Origin: Amphirosellinia nigrospora
Lineage: Eukaryota > Ascomycota > Sordariomycetes > Xylariales > Xylariaceae
Direction of reading: 5' to 3'
Assembly (NCBI GenBank): GCA_004123355.1
Contig: SCHM01000004.1
Span: 310,001 to 374,000, forward strand
Length of the DNA: 64,000 nt
Under the pieces are notes generated by a model. The model did no database searches, was not told the origin of the DNA, and saw only the letters and a list, made by a program, of their open reading frames with translations. The translations under genes were made by a program, and so were the position numbers. How positions within the stretch are numbered: the first letter of the stretch is position 1; every line of letters starts with the position of its first letter. Shown here one piece after another: positions 23,187-36,410 of the stretch.

Positions 23187-24414
23187 GACATGGAAGATGT
23201 TATGTTACGGGCGTATCGTGACACTAAGACACCAGCGTGTGGAGTCCACCATATTTGTTTGAAGGCCACGACTTTGTTGTATTTACTATACACAGTGGTA
23301 GCTGTCTTCCTTTCCATTTTTTCCCTGTATACTGGTCCTGAAATTAATTGCCCTGCTACGTTTTCCCAGTTCATAGTCTGTGACAGCCAAGAAATTGGGA
23401 TTAGTTGAAGACGCGCTTTTTCTCTCAAAAAGATGTGACCCCTTCAAGACTGAGAGATAGCCACGAAAACGTACGTTCTATGACATATTAGGCGATTCGC
23501 ACTGGGGAAGCAAGCTATGATCAAGATGAATCTAGTTGTGAGCAGCGCGAAGACTGCCATTGAGATACATTACGAAAAGCTGGAATATAAAGCGTCCCGA
23601 TATTCCCAACTTACACATCGTCTGAGTCATGTATAAGAACGGCAAGGGCTTGTAGTATCACATCCCGGTCATATACATACCAATATCTCTAAGCATGAGA
23701 AGATGTATTCTTGAAATAGGGGCGGCAAGCTATAAAATCAAACGTAGGGAATTTGGGTCGCGCATAGATCGAACCCGCGTGACGATACAATGGTACGTAT
23801 CTGCAAGTCCCGGGGGCAATGTTTACACTACAGGCTGGGATATCTGCAACCGTTTAACCAGGCAGGGAGACGCATGCATGATATTGAGCTCAACCTCATA
23901 GATCCATACGGCCCTGATATGGTCTGCCTGCCTGTTCTTAGATTAATATAAATGCCAGCACATGCTCCTGTCTAGCTCGCTAGCGGAACTACATCGCTCC
24001 TTGGCAAAGGGAGTGAATAGCTTCGGGCTTCGTACGAAATACTTCAAATGCTACGAGTTCCATTTGCACATTAGCAATTACTAGCTTGAAACCCAAGTAT
24101 ATGCTTTTATATTCTACTGTACCAACTCAGAAATTAAACACTATAGCCACCTAATGGGAAGAGACTACGATTAGTCCTCCGCCCCCTCATCTCAGCGAGG
24201 CGATTTCTTTTTTTCTAATACACATCTAAGGTCACCACGTAAACCCAGCTGTACAATCACGCTGCCATACACATCATCAACCCGTTGCGCCTCGTTCGAA
24301 TATTACATGGCCCAGTAAGTTGGTTAACGGAGAGGATCCCATCGACATTAACGTAAACGCGGAAGTAAGGCCAAACCGAGCTAGCCGACTCTCAATCAAA
24401 TTCTTCGTGATGGT
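23187..24414. other. Intergenic, nothing recognised
   Basis: A 1.2-kb spacer between converging genes, with only a short open frame near 23695-23901 that has no support. It probably contains two 3' untranslated regions. Confidence 0.4.
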
Positions 24415-25055
24415 TTATAGCAAGGCGACGGCACCGAGAAGGCCACCAATGGCGGCGGCGCCGACAATAGCACCTGTGGGTCGGGCAGCAGCGGCAGTCG
24501 GAACCAAAGTAGAGGAGCTGGAGCCGGTGGGAGTAGGAGTGGGAGTGGCGCCAGTGCCAGTCGGGTATGTGCCGTTGGAGGAGCCGCCGGGGCACTCGTG
24601 GACGTGACCTCACAGAGGCCACCGGTGGCGGTGAGCATGTGGTGGAGCTGGCTGGTGAGAGTCGCGGCCGCCTCTCCGGTGGTAATGCAGTTGGTGATGT
24701 AGGCGTCGTAGAGGCTGAGATGGACGTTACCGTAGCTGAGGAGCTCGGAGCCGTACGACTTGAAATCGGGAATAAGCGACGCGGGAAGTTTAGCAGCAAT
24801 CTCGCAAATCAGGTTCTGGTATCCGATGGGGTCCTCGAGGGTAAGGTCGGGTAGGGCGGTCGACTCGCCGGGAGCGGTGACGGGGCCTGTGCCCAGGGCG
24901 GTCGCCAGGTATGTCACTAAAGCGGGAGCGGGAGTGGGAGCATCGCGGAAAGCGGACAGACTCGCAAGGCAGGCTGCGTCCGTGGTGGTAGGAGACTGGG
25001 CCAGTGTGGTACCCGCGAGGGCGGCCACAGACAGAAGGACCTTAGCGTTGTACAT
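24415..25055 (-). CDS. Small secreted, probably GPI-anchored hypothetical protein
   Basis: The start ATG at 25055 opens a clear signal peptide (MYNAKVLLSVAALAGTTLA, cut after AQ). A roughly 130-residue domain follows with cysteines (AACLASL, NLICEIA, TNCITTGEA, GGLCEVT). The C-terminal Ser/Thr/Pro-rich linker and hydrophobic tail (AIVGAAAIGGLLGAVALL, then TAA at 24417-24415) sit in the next frame and look like a GPI-anchor signal. The switch happens within about 15 bases near 24595 and needs one missing base, giving 213 residues. It is an intronless cell-surface protein of unknown function. It is not obviously part of the metabolite cluster. Confidence 0.75.
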
Positions 25056-27420
25056 GGTTATTTGCTGAGTCGAGCGGTTTCAGTCAAGATTTTGCTTGGG
25101 GCGAGGATTTGTTGGAGTGTGGGATGATAACTAAAACCTCAATAGAGATAGGCTAAAGCGAATACTCTTATACTAGTACTTGTGGTTTGGGCGAGGGAAA
25201 CATCTTGACCAACATTTGGATCAACAAGAGCACCAACCAAATAAGGGTGACATAGTCATTTCCGGATCTCTCGGGCAAGGAGAACCCTGCCATGCTTCAT
25301 TACACTACCTTGCACTAACTAAACTACCTGGACTTGGCATTCCCTATTCAAGGGCGTTATTGTTGCCGCCAACATTGTGTAAATCGTAGTCGGAATGTAT
25401 ACATGCAACAGTTGGAGGAGTTCCCAATGATACATTTACTTTTCATGTCGCTTAATTTACTCGGTGTTGATGCGGTGATATGAGGGAACAGAGTACTTGT
25501 CAGTCTGCTCAAAACTGATCCCTTGCTGCTTACACTAACTGTACGCTAGCTACGCCCACGTTTTTCTTTCTTACCGTTGGAGCGACCAACACTAGTAACA
25601 TGGCGCCAAGGCTAATGTTCGTCATATTTTTGTCAACACGGATCCGCTCAACCCTAGTTATGGGTGCCTAGCCCCGTGAAAGCATCAAGGCTAACGAAAT
25701 TAGCATGTCCGCAAATGGGGCTATGCAGTTATACGTAGAGGTCACGGACTTTGCCGGAGACATAATTGAGCCGTTAAATTGGGCCCGGCGGAATTCCGTT
25801 CGTTACCTGGGAGGGACCCGGGGATATACACTAATTATAATTATGTGACAGGCATACTCGTAAGTATATCGTACTATATTTCATGCGTGGAACCCGAGGT
25901 CCCGGTGCCATGTCGGAATCCGGAACACCATCACCACCATTACCTGCGGGTTTAGGGCACTTAGTAATGTCCGGGCAGGATCCGGGGATGCCAGACTCCA
26001 CATACAGATAACATCATGTCCCTTGAAAGTCCGCTGAAACACAATACCGTGGTATCAAACCAGCCAATAAGAAAAAAGCCCGAATCGGAGTTCTAACCGT
26101 TTGGCGGACTCAGTGTTACAGTAATTTGGAATAATGTTATCGATAGCTGCTACGCGACTCAGTGCCAGGCTTACCAGAACAGCTTAACTCTTGACTATTT
26201 TCTTTCAATCAAACCCTCAGAAATCCTGTCATTGGAAGGACTGAAGGTAGTATTTCAACTATGTCAATTGACCATCAGTATACGGAGTAGAATACTTATC
26301 GATTTTGCTCACCAATGGCCGGTCGCCCATGTCGCCCGTCCTTTTACCCTTGTAGGTAGTTTAACGCCTCTCTGTCTCCCAGCTCATCGATAAGAAATTA
26401 TCCGCCTCCTGACTCTTGCTTGCTTCTTATGTTGTAGATGGCTCTAGCATCGTAAGTCTTGCAGGTTCCTGTCAACTCTCATCTTCTATCACCATCTCCT
26501 ACCACCATCTCCTCGTCGTCTATTAGTGATCGGCAGGCTCCTGAGGCCACGGCTTTTGTAGGCCACGTGTCCCTCTCGCCAACTGAATTTCTCCTTGTTG
26601 CATCTCGTATCCTCACACCGTAAATATGGAAAGTTCATCCTCTATCTAATCCAGTGCAAGTAACCTAACGACGGTCCTTGTTTGTAGGTTTAAACTTCCT
26701 TTATCGGTTGCCAGCAACTTGCCCTACAGTGCTAAAGCATATTGAGACTGTTAATTAGTCAATTGTTTCATGTCCTTAGTGCAGACTTTTGAGGTCGAGC
26801 TTGGATTCTAACATCGAATGGCAAGCGCCTATGCTTTAGCATGTGATCGAACGCTAAGCGAACCGTCCTGGCGCCCCAATACCCAACCACCGCTCGTTTC
26901 AGCTCTGCCCATGAGCAGTCCACCCCAGCCCACATGATTTTCAGAACAAGTTCAACCAGAAAGGTGTGGCCCTCGTATAGGTTGAGGTGTCGGGGTTAAA
27001 ACGAAGAAATGGGCGGTTGGTGGCTAAGACTCATCAGTCGTATGCACATCCTAAGTAGCGGGCCGTGCCTAATGGCAGACCGCGTTAGCTCTTGCATCTA
27101 TCTTTGCCGATCTCTCAGGCTGCGATTTTAAGTAAGAGCATCCTTCGGTTCATTAAGACCTCGTGCATCTCACCAAAATAGGGGTTCTAGAAAATACATA
27201 CTAAACAACTATCAAACGAGCCTTGATTTATCCTACGCTAAAAGTAACTACCCAGGGATCCACGTAGGGCTACTAGGGGGCATAAGTATGGTAAATTTAT
27301 GCCTCCAGGAGGAGGTATACACGTGTACACAGATACAGTAGGCATCCGCCAACCCCCTGTCAGGGTATTTGGTCACAGTGACCCTATGGGGTAGATCTAG
27401 TGAACCTTTGTGTATATATA
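25056..27420. other. Long intergenic region, no supported gene
   Basis: 2.4 kb of average composition with almost no open frames of note. The left end should hold the promoter of the GPI-protein gene. A Pro/Ser-free pyrimidine-rich patch near 26450-26580 and scattered simple palindromes are all that was seen. Confidence 0.4.
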
Positions 27421-27704
27421 GGACTGAAATTGATTGATCACTCTATTAAGCCGTAACGACATCCCTGGTTGCAAGCAGGTCTGTCTTTTCACTCTGCAGA
27501 ATAAAATACCAAACGCCCCCATCTTGTTAAGCTCTTGTTTGATTATAAGCATGACTGTATAGTTTTTACTGCCTAATTGTTCTGTTATTCAAAAGAGAAC
27601 TTGTGAGGTGTTGTGTGCTCCAGAGTGAATAGAGAGACCTACTTCCAACCAAGGACGTCGTTACATCTTAATACCTGTAGAGTGATCAATCAATTTTTGA
27701 GTCT
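27421..27704. mobile_element. MITE-like element with inverted ends
   Basis: The left end (ATTGATTGATCACTCT, then GTAACGACATCCCTGGTTG) is repeated in inverted form at the right end (CAACCAAGGACGTCGTTAC, then AGAGTGATCAATCAAT). The imperfect inverted arms are roughly 60-80 bp each in a 284-bp element without coding capacity. No clear target-site duplication is visible, so the transposon family is not assigned. Confidence 0.7.
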
Positions 27705-27709
27705 CTTAG

Positions 27710-27845
27710 TGTTACACGGACCAGCCACAGGACATAGCCACAGGAGCCACATAGAGCCGATATAAACTCATCACTTTTAGGCTCAACATAAGCATATTAG
27801 GATAATGGCATTAGTTAGAATGGCTCTAACTGTCAGGAACATGGT
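27710..27845 (+). mobile_element. Truncated solo-LTR-like repeat (family A)
   Basis: Starts TGTTACACGGACCAGCCACA like the other family copies and continues through the ACATAAGCATATTAGGATAA block before similarity is lost. It begins 5 bp after the MITE-like element. A fossil fragment. Confidence 0.6.
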
Positions 27846-28146
27846 CTAGCAAGGCTGATAAAAGTACAAATATGTATAAGATATTGAGATGTTGATGAGT
27901 TGCATTAGTAGTAGGATTAAAATATCTCCAATATGGTGGTGATTAGGTGATGTATCAATGATATTAGAATACCTACGATTCAAAACAATCTGAATCGTTA
28001 CTACTCTATATGGCCATACATCACTACCATTCTGTGAAGCTAACCTCGAGCCCTAATAGACGCGAGGAACATTTCTTTATCATACGTCGTGAGGGAAACT
28101 TCAGTTGTTAAGCTGTGGCTAATGCGTGTTTCTAATAGAGATCTCA

Positions 28147-29464
28147 TTAAGGCGAGTTGCCAGTGGGGATCTTGTTGTTAGGGAGCGCCGACAGAGGGCC
28201 GTTCAAGCCAACATCCTCACTGGGAGCAGGATACTCCGGTACCTGCTTGGAAGCATGTCCTGGGCTTCCGTCAGAGCCGACGTTGAGAGAGCATCCCGGC
28301 GCGTTGACACCTTGAGCGCCCGTGCAGGTGCGGTGGCATCAGCGAGTCTCGCCTGGTCTGTCCATCCGTTGATTACATCCCCATGGAATCCGTATCCAGC
28401 TAATTTATATTCTTGTTAGCACGGTGAATACATTGATGGTAGTGATGGCGGTGGAGGCGGTGAAGAGAAGGGAAGGGGAGACACTGGGGGTGGAGAGGGG
28501 CGAGAACCCATGCAACATGGGCAATTATGGATAATGGGTCAACCCTGAAAATAACATCGAATCAAATTAACGTACTCTTGTCGCCCTGAGCAAAAACAAA
28601 GTTGCGGTCGGTGTACTTGGTCGTGTCGAAGTTGAACTCGAAGAACAGCTGCATGATAGCTTTGGGGTGCGACTGGGGGCAGACGCCGCCGTTGTAGTCT
28701 CCGATGGCCGGGAAAGACATCTATTGTGATAGTCAGATTATTTTCAGAGGAAGAGATGGAGATGGGTACTACGGACGTGGCTCTTGTGATCAGCTGAATC
28801 AACGTTGACGCCATCCCAGCAAGGAGGAAATGTAACCTGTGACCGGATGGTATTACAATGATTCACAGGAAGACTGTTCGTTTCCTGATCTATTGCCCCA
28901 AGACAGTGGTGATTGATGGCACGCTGTGTGATATCGCTCTGATTGAAGGTTCGGAGATCCTTATTCCCCGAAATCATCCTCAGGCCCGCGGGAGGGCTGC
29001 GGCGAAATTTGTCTTGATACTCGGGCACTGAGTACGGCCACTCTGGTAATCACACGCACGGTTCTGGTAATAGACAGCCTATAGAACTTGAGTAACTCTA
29101 CATTTGCGCGTTGGGATACCGTAAAATAACTTACACTTCCCGAGAAAGGAACAAGCTCATATCGGCCATCGCTGTTGATATGATATAGCGTAGGAACCCA
29201 ATAAATAGAGTGATCCAAGATCTTGTCGCATGTCGTGGCCTTCGAATTGATTGCGTTCTGGTTAGTAGTATCTGCCTTAAACGCGGTACCGCCGATTACC
29301 GCATGCACATGGTCCGATGTATCGCTGCCGAAACTGAGAACCGGGTCGCGGCGTTGGATACTCAGAGGTTGGCAGTTCACAGTAAAGGTATCTCCAACAT
29401 CTTGGGCAGAGACAGATGAGGCCGACAGCAATACAGCTGCCAAAAGGGCTTTTGAGACAGACAT
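28147..29464 (-). CDS. Secreted DUF1996-domain protein
   Basis: A fungal secreted protein family of unknown activity. A signal peptide (MSVSKALLAAVLLSASSVSA) is followed by the family hallmarks NCQPLSIQRRDPVLSFG, DHVHAVIGGTAF, YWVPTLYH, QVTFPPCWDGVNVDSADHKSH, FPAIGDYNGGVCP and the late GYGFHGDVINGWTD. Four exons: 29464-29135, 29063-28777, 28720-28576 and 28399-28147, with GT-AG introns (one unusual GTCCGT donor). The exons sum to 1,015 bp. Two single bases are missing, near 29025 in a CCC run and near 28325; counting them gives exactly 338 residues. The C-terminal tail is Asn/Pro/Ser-rich. Family assignment is confident. It is either an intact gene with assembly errors or a very recent pseudogene. 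Confidence 0.85.
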
Positions 29465-31604
29465 TCTGGAACTTTGAACAGTATCTCAAACAAACCAGCA
29501 AAGTTCTACTAGATATTAGAGAGGGTGGGCCGCGATTGTGATCCTGGATGCCAGAGGGACAGAGAGTCAACGATTCATGGCGGATATGAAGCTATTATAT
29601 CTTCCATCACTATTTGCAAAGACCGTGAGAGCTTTGGCCATGGTATGTGTCCGGGTGCCGGACTGCCGGCCCTGGTATAACCCTTCATGGCCTAGACACC
29701 ACCGCAACAGGACTACGGCCGGCCGAAGTAAATCCATGCAGTCTAGATGCCTTCAAAAACAACAACACGTACATGTGCGAACTCTGCTTCTATGGCTGGC
29801 CTGACCTCGGGGGTCTCATCATGCATCTTGAAAGGGGAAGTGGCATGGTCTATGCGCTGTAGTCCACGCTCGCGGCGTGTTTCTCGGCCTTATCACAGGG
29901 TCTAAAAACTGTTGAATGCAACATCCGTATTAGCATGAAATTGTGTTCAAGAGGTACGTGGGTTTAAACATTACGGCGATATCAAGGATTCGTGTGTTGC
30001 GTACAGTTAGTGTGGCCAGCTAATCTGATATTAGGGTGGCTCACGAGATCTAACGCTCTAAAAGAGCGGTTCTGCTTTCATTCAAGATCCGATCTGCTTC
30101 GAATACAAGCGTCCCTGTTGTATTGTGGATCGAAAGGGAGGTTTCTTGGTCCTGGGTGTTTATGAAACTGACTTGTTTGACTCCATAAGCCGTAAACAAC
30201 CTGGCTTAATTTAACAGTCCTAGCGTTTCTCAAAAATTACAGGGAACCTTTTGACAGCTGATCACCTTCCCTACGTAGATACAAGTATGGACCCTTAGTA
30301 AGCGATCGGCACTCAAAATACCTAAAACGGACTGATCTCGGCACGCGCATGTTTTTATGGGGCAAAATCTGGGGTAAGGGCGTTTACCATCTACTCCCTC
30401 TTGGTGCATCAAGTGCATGCTTTACTGATGAGTTTATTACCTTTAATGAAAGACAGGCCTTAAGTTTTCCTTCTAATTCTTTAATGATTATTTTCTGATA
30501 GTTGTATTTAAGTATGTTGCATTGTAAGAAGACAATATCTAGCAATGCTTTAAATAAAGACGTGGCACATACATGCTATATTAAGATACCTTTTTTTCTA
30601 ACTCAACCTTACATGCAAGTATTGATAGGTCCCACGTTTTATAACCGAGAAAAGCCTTTAACTCGGTCCGAATAGGTCTCTCCTATTCTATCCTATGAAA
30701 CGTCTATACTTTAGATGTGAGTAAGTTCGTGGTGTAGTTCTGACTTGAAATATCAGGATCTTTAGGAGTGGGGCTTAATGCATTCACACCTGAGAACACG
30801 AGAGGATACATGTGTCTGCATAGCGTTTAAAGGCCGCCGGTAGGTCCCTAGTAGATATCATTCGGGATTAGGAGTTTACCAATCTAGGCTGCCGGACTAA
30901 ACTCTAAGCCAATTGTGAGACTCCAGCCCTATACCCCTTATTCTTTGGAACTTTCACCCTTATAGGCATGGCGCTTAACAAAGTGCAATACCTCTCCGCT
31001 ATTGACTCCTCCCCCATCTAAGCCTTCCGAACAAAGCTCCACAAGCATATTATACCATAGCCCTGGGCTATAAAAGTAGAATGACCAACATACATTAGGC
31101 GAATGAATACCGGGAACAGAATAACATAAACCGATTACAACCTAAACTTTCTCTGTTATTTTTTAATATTTTAATTTATTCGCTGTTGATGTTAGTTGTT
31201 TTACTTTTATAGCCGAGGTCTATAGTATAGTGGAGTTTTGTTCACGACCTCGTATGCTAGACTTTCACTAACCTTTGCGCTAACGACCGTCCCACTACAC
31301 TTTCTCGTGCAGCGTTTACGGCTTTAGGAAACGTTGTGCTAAGTACAGTTCGTGGTGATACTCAAAAGAGGACTCGGATTTATTTACGCCCCATCCACCC
31401 AACTACAGGCTGTCTCGTTATTGTCAAACCACCGGTATGGTAGTAGATATAGGGGAACAGGAAAACCTATAGATAGGCAAGAGTTTAGGGCTGAGTAGTC
31501 TAGATGGTTGGGCCCTTCACTGGGCCTGGACTAACATGGGACTTCTCCACCACCCCTGGCGCGCCTAGTGGCCTGTGAAATGAAGTGATGCTACGTAACA
31601 TTAT
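29465..31604. other. Intergenic region left of the AT-rich island
   Basis: 2.1 kb without a supported gene. The first part is the promoter side of the DUF1996 gene. Short open frames near 29538-29862 and 30230-30418 show no known domain. Composition stays normal up to the edge of the island. Confidence 0.4.
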
Positions 31605-31613
31605 ATGGCCAAG
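31605..31613 (+). repeat. Left 9-bp target-site duplication of the large element
   Basis: ATGGCCAAG, identical and in the same orientation as 50088-50096. It directly abuts the first base (GAG...) of the left terminal inverted repeat. Confidence 0.85.
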
Positions 31614-31797
31614 GAGTCTACACACAAGCTGAGGTTAGCCCACCCCTGTCAACCCGAGGGTAACCGTGCGTTTTTTAGGTAGATTTGACCTATAGAGTAT
31701 TTAGCAAAAATTTTTATGCAGAATTTTAAAAATATACGGTACGGGCGTAATCTTTCGCAATGTTTCGGAAATATTTATATAAAGTACGGGCAATAGT
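31614..31797 (+). repeat. Left terminal inverted repeat of the large element
   Basis: Pairs with 49911-50087. Shared blocks include ACAAGCTGAGGTTAGCCC, the CCCGAGGGTA block, TTTATGCAGAATTT and the stretch from TCTTTCGCAATGTTTCGG through ATATTTATATAAA. Small indels and mostly C/T or G/A differences separate the arms. The outer 60 bp keep near-normal GC. Confidence 0.88.
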
Positions 31798-32740
31798 TAT
31801 TTAAAGTACGGGTAATAGTTGCCTAAAATATAGGTAAAAATTAGCTTAAGTGCGGGCAACAATTGCCTAAAATACAGGTAATAGTTACTTAAAGTATAAG
31901 TAAAAATTAACTTAAGTATAAGTAATAGTTATTTAAAGTATAAGTAAAAATTAGCTTAAGTACGGGTAATAGTTGCCTAAAATATAAGTAGAAATTAGCT
32001 TAAATGCGGGCAATAGTTGTTTAAAGTATAAATAATAGTTATTTAAAGTATAAATAAAAATTAGCTTAAGTATAGGCAAAAATTAGTTTAAGTACAAGTA
32101 AAAACTGGTTTAAATGCAAGCAATAGTTATTTAAAGTGTAAGTAAAAATTAGCTTAAGTATAAGTAAAAATTAGCTTAAGTGCGGGCAATAGTTATTTAA
32201 GGGCTAAAAAATAGTTGCTTAAAGAGCAAGAAATAGTTATTTAAAGGCTAAAAAATAATTGCTTAAAAAGTAGGAAATAATTATCTAAAGGCTAAAAAAT
32301 AGTTGTTTAAAAGGCAGGAAATAATTGCTTAAAAGCTAAAAAATAATTGCTTAAAGGCTAAAAAATAGTTGCTTAAAAGGTAGGAAATAATTATACAATA
32401 AATAGGAAATAGTTATATAATAAGCAGAAAATAGTTACATAATAAGTAAAAAATAGTCGCGTAATAAATAAAAAATAGTTATATAATAAGTAAAAATAGT
32501 TATATAATAAATAAAAAACAGTTATATAATAAATAAAAAATAGTTATATAATAAGCAAGAAATAATTACGTAATAAATAAAAAATAGTTGCGTAATAAAT
32601 AAGAAATAGTTAATAATAAGTAAGAAATAGTTACGTAATAGATAAGAAATAGTTATATATAAGTAAGAAATAGTTGCGCAATAAGAAAGAAATAATTATT
32701 TAAAGGCTAAAAAATAATCGTTTAAAGGCTAAAAACTAAT
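31790..32740 (+). repeat. Subterminal array of degenerate ~22-bp repeats
   Basis: About 43 head-to-tail units built around AATAGTTAYTTAAA. Three variants follow each other: units with TACGGGCAAT (31790-32190), units with GGCTAAAAAATAGTT (32190-32390) and units with AATAAGTAAAAAATAGTT (32390-32690). Arrays near transposon ends often serve as transposase-binding sites, but that role is inference here. The right end has only short related pieces (49575-49675 and 49850-49930). Confidence 0.8.
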
Positions 32741-32937
32741 TTGCGTTTATTTAAACAAAAACGTGTTATTAATATAAATATAAGTTGCGTTTGTTTAGGC
32801 AATTATTCGTAACTTATTAAAAAATATTTATAGTATATTTAGGTATATATACGTAATTGGCCGAAAAGGGTTTAAGTAGCAGCTAATAAAAATTAAAGAG
32901 TTAATCGCGCTACTATATTTTCCTTTTTATAAACGCG

Positions 32938-32968
<31 letters not shown>

Positions 32969-34496
32969 GCTTAATTATAAAAGCCTAGTTTTTAGTTTTT
33001 AATTAAAACTTAACTAAAAACGTTCTAAAACCAATTACAAATAATTATTTAATATGTTTTTATATATTATAATATTTTATATATAAATAGTACGTAGTTG
33101 GAAATATAAATAAAAACTAGCCCCCGGTTATACTAGTATTTAATATTAATTTTGTTTATTTTGCCTTAGAATATAATTAAAAACGTTTTTATTTATATTT
33201 ATATAGCAAAGCCAAATTATCTTTGCTACGGGAGATTTTTTGCTACGTATTTAATAATAGTAAGGAGTTATTATATTATAATATAAATATTATTTTATAA
33301 ATATTTTTAAATTATTTTAGAATTATTTTTATTTTTTATAGCGTTATATTTTTTCGAGTATTAATACTTTAAAAAAATATATTTATATTGCTTATAAAAC
33401 AAATATAGCAAATTTTTACGCTAATAGTTTAAACTCTTAAAACGATTAGCTTATTATTAATAAATTAATTAAAAAATAATCGCGAAACGTTTATAAATTA
33501 TTGCTAATTAGTATAAAATACTAAAAAAAATATAATAACTTTTAACCGGAACTGCTATAAAGCTGGCTACGTTTTAAAAAGCTAAAGCTATCGTTAAGGA
33601 TTAATTATTAAAGCTAATTCTTTATAATATATTGCCCGGCAGGACTAAAATAATATAAGCTTTTTTTATAATTGTTTTTAAAACGTTTTTTTAATAAATT
33701 CTAAATCGATATAGTTATAATAAAAATAAATATTAGTTTAATTACTAACGGTAAATATAAAACTTATATAATTTAGAATATTATTAAAAAAAGTAAGTTA
33801 TAATTATTTTTAGATTATTTTTATATTATTTTTTATATTAAATCGATATTATAAATTGTTTACTTTTGCCCGATTTTAAGCTAATATTAAATATAAAGCA
33901 AGTATTTATATCTTAAAATAAGTAACAATAAAAAGATTTTTAATAAATAGTATAAATAATCGCGAAACGTTTTAAAATTATTTTTTGTTTAGCTAATGTT
34001 TGCTTTTTATAAAGTTTAATACTTGTTTTGTCTTGCTTTTGCGCTATTTTCGAGCTATAGCCCTATGCTTTTTTACTTTATAAAAAGGGTTTTAATACTT
34101 AGATTATAAATATTAGCAAAAATTTCTATATTTAAATCGGATTTTTTTTTTACGCTATTTAAATTTAGATTAAATTAGCTAGAACAATTTTTAAGTTAAA
34201 GCTTAAAAAAGTATTATTTTATTTTAAATTTAAATTAAAATAGTTTTAAATATAGTTAGAATTTAGATCTAAACTAAAATTATTAGTATTAAATAACTTA
34301 AAATAATTTAGCTTAAAAGAATATTATTTTATTTTAAGTTTAAATTAAAATAGTTTTAAATATAATTAAAGTTTAAATTTAAACTAATATTATTAGTATA
34401 AAATAATTTAAAATAATTTAACGTAGTTTATTATAATATATTAAATATTAAATAAAATAATAATTTAAAATATTAAAATAAAAATTAAATAATATA

Positions 34497-34830
34497 TATT
34501 AAATTGTTTTTAAATATATACGTAAGTATTAAATATTAATTTTTAATAATATGTTAAATTATTTTTAAGTATATACATAGGTATTAAATGTTAATTTTTA
34601 GTAATATGTTAAATTGTTTTTAAGTATATATATAGGTATTAAGTATTAATTTTTGGTAATATATTGAATTGTTTTTAAGCATATATATAGGTATTAAATA
34701 TTGATTTTTGGTAATATATTAAATTGTTTTTAAGCATATATATAAGTATTAAGTATTAATTTTAGTAATATATTGAATTATTTTTAAGCATTTATATAGG
34801 TATTAAGTGTTAATTTTGGTATTATTTTAA
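34497..34830 (+). repeat. Tandem array, ~56-bp unit
   Basis: About six copies of a unit containing TTAAATTGTTTTTAAG, then ATATATATAGGTATTAAG, then TATTAATTTTTGGTAATA. Copies differ mostly by A/G changes, consistent with RIP on an older array. Confidence 0.8.
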
Positions 34831-34929
34831 TTTGTTTTTTAAATTAATTTTGTTAGTTTTTAATAGTTTTAATTTATTTTTATATTAATTTTATTAGTTT
34901 TTATATAGTTTTAATTTATTTTTTAATAT

Positions 34930-35390
34930 TTTTTTTAGTTTTTAATATTGTTTTTTTTATTTTTAGCTTAACTTTATTAGTTTTAATATTATTTTTGTTT
35001 ATTTTTTAGCTTAACTTTATTAGTTTTTAGTATTGTTTTTATTTATTTTTGCTTAACTTTATTAGTTTTAGTATTGTTTTTATTTATTTTTTAGCTTAAC
35101 TTTATTAGTTTTTAATATTGTTTTTATTTGTTTTTTAGCTTAACTTTATTAGTTTTTAATATTATTTTATTTGTTTTTTAGCTTAACTTTATTAGTCTTT
35201 AGTATTATTTTGTTTATTTTTTGGTTTAACTTTATTAATTTTTAGTATTGTTTTTATTTGTTTTTTAGCTTAACTTTATTAGTTTTAGTATTGTTTTTGT
35301 TTGTTTTTTAGCTTAACTTTATTAGTTTTTAGTATTATTTTTGTTTATTTCTTGGTTTAACTTTATTAGTTTTTAATAGTATTTTATTTG
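34930..35390 (+). repeat. Tandem array, ~44-bp T-rich unit
   Basis: About ten copies of a unit containing TTTTTTAGCTTAACTTTATT followed by AGTTTTTAATATTGTTTTTA. It is strongly T-rich on the plus strand and ends where the A-rich array begins. Confidence 0.8.
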
Positions 35391-35394
35391 GTTT

Positions 35395-35669
35395 TTTATT
35401 AATTAATTTAATTAAAATTTAATTAAAATTTAATTAAAATTTAATATAAAATAAATAAAAAACTAAAAAAAATTAAAAAAATTAAAAAAATTAAAAAAAA
35501 CTAAAAAAAAACTAAAAAAAAATTAAAAAAAATTAAAAAAACTAAAAAAAACTAAAAAAAACTAAAAAAAAACTAAAAAAAATTAAAAAAAATTATATAT
35601 ATTTAATTAAAAAAAATATTATATATTTAAATTAAAAAAAATTAAAAAAAATTATATATATTTAATTAA

Positions 35670-35706
<37 letters not shown>

Positions 35707-36000
35707 TTAAAAATTAAAAAAAATTAAAAAAATTAAAAAAAAACTAAAAAAATTAAAAAAAATTAAAAAAAATTAAAAAAAATTTAAAAAAAATTAAAAA
35801 AAAAACTAAAAAAATTAAAAAAAATTAAAAAAATTAAAAAAAACTAAAAAAAAACTAAAAAAATTAAAAAAAATTAAAAAAATTAAAAAAATTTAAAAAA
35901 AATTAAAAAAAAAACTAAAAAAATTAAAAAAAATTAAAAAAACTAAAAAAATTAAAAAAAACTAAAAGAAATTAAAAAAAATATATATATTTAATTAAAA

Positions 36001-36034
<34 letters not shown>

Positions 36035-36378
36035 AATTAAAAAAATTAAAAAAAATAAAAAAAATTAAAAAAAACTAAAAAAATTTAAAAAAAATATATA
36101 TATTTAATTAAAAAAAATATATATAATATATATATATTTAAATTAAAAAAAACTAAAAAAAAACTAAAAAATTAAAAAAAATTAAAAAAATTAAAAAAAT
36201 TAAAAAAAAACTAAAAAAAATTAAAAAAAATTAAAAAAAACTAAAAAATTAAAAAAACTAAAAAATTAAAAAAATTATATATATTTAATTAAAAAATATA
36301 TATATTTAAATTAAAAAAACTAAAAAAAACTAAAAAAAATTAAAAAAACTAAAAAAATTAAAAAAAATATATATTTAA

Positions 36379-36410
<32 letters not shown>

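Noticed and set aside
31790-32740. CRISPR array
   Set aside because: Head-to-tail degenerate repeats without unique spacers, in a fungal genome; a plain tandem array.
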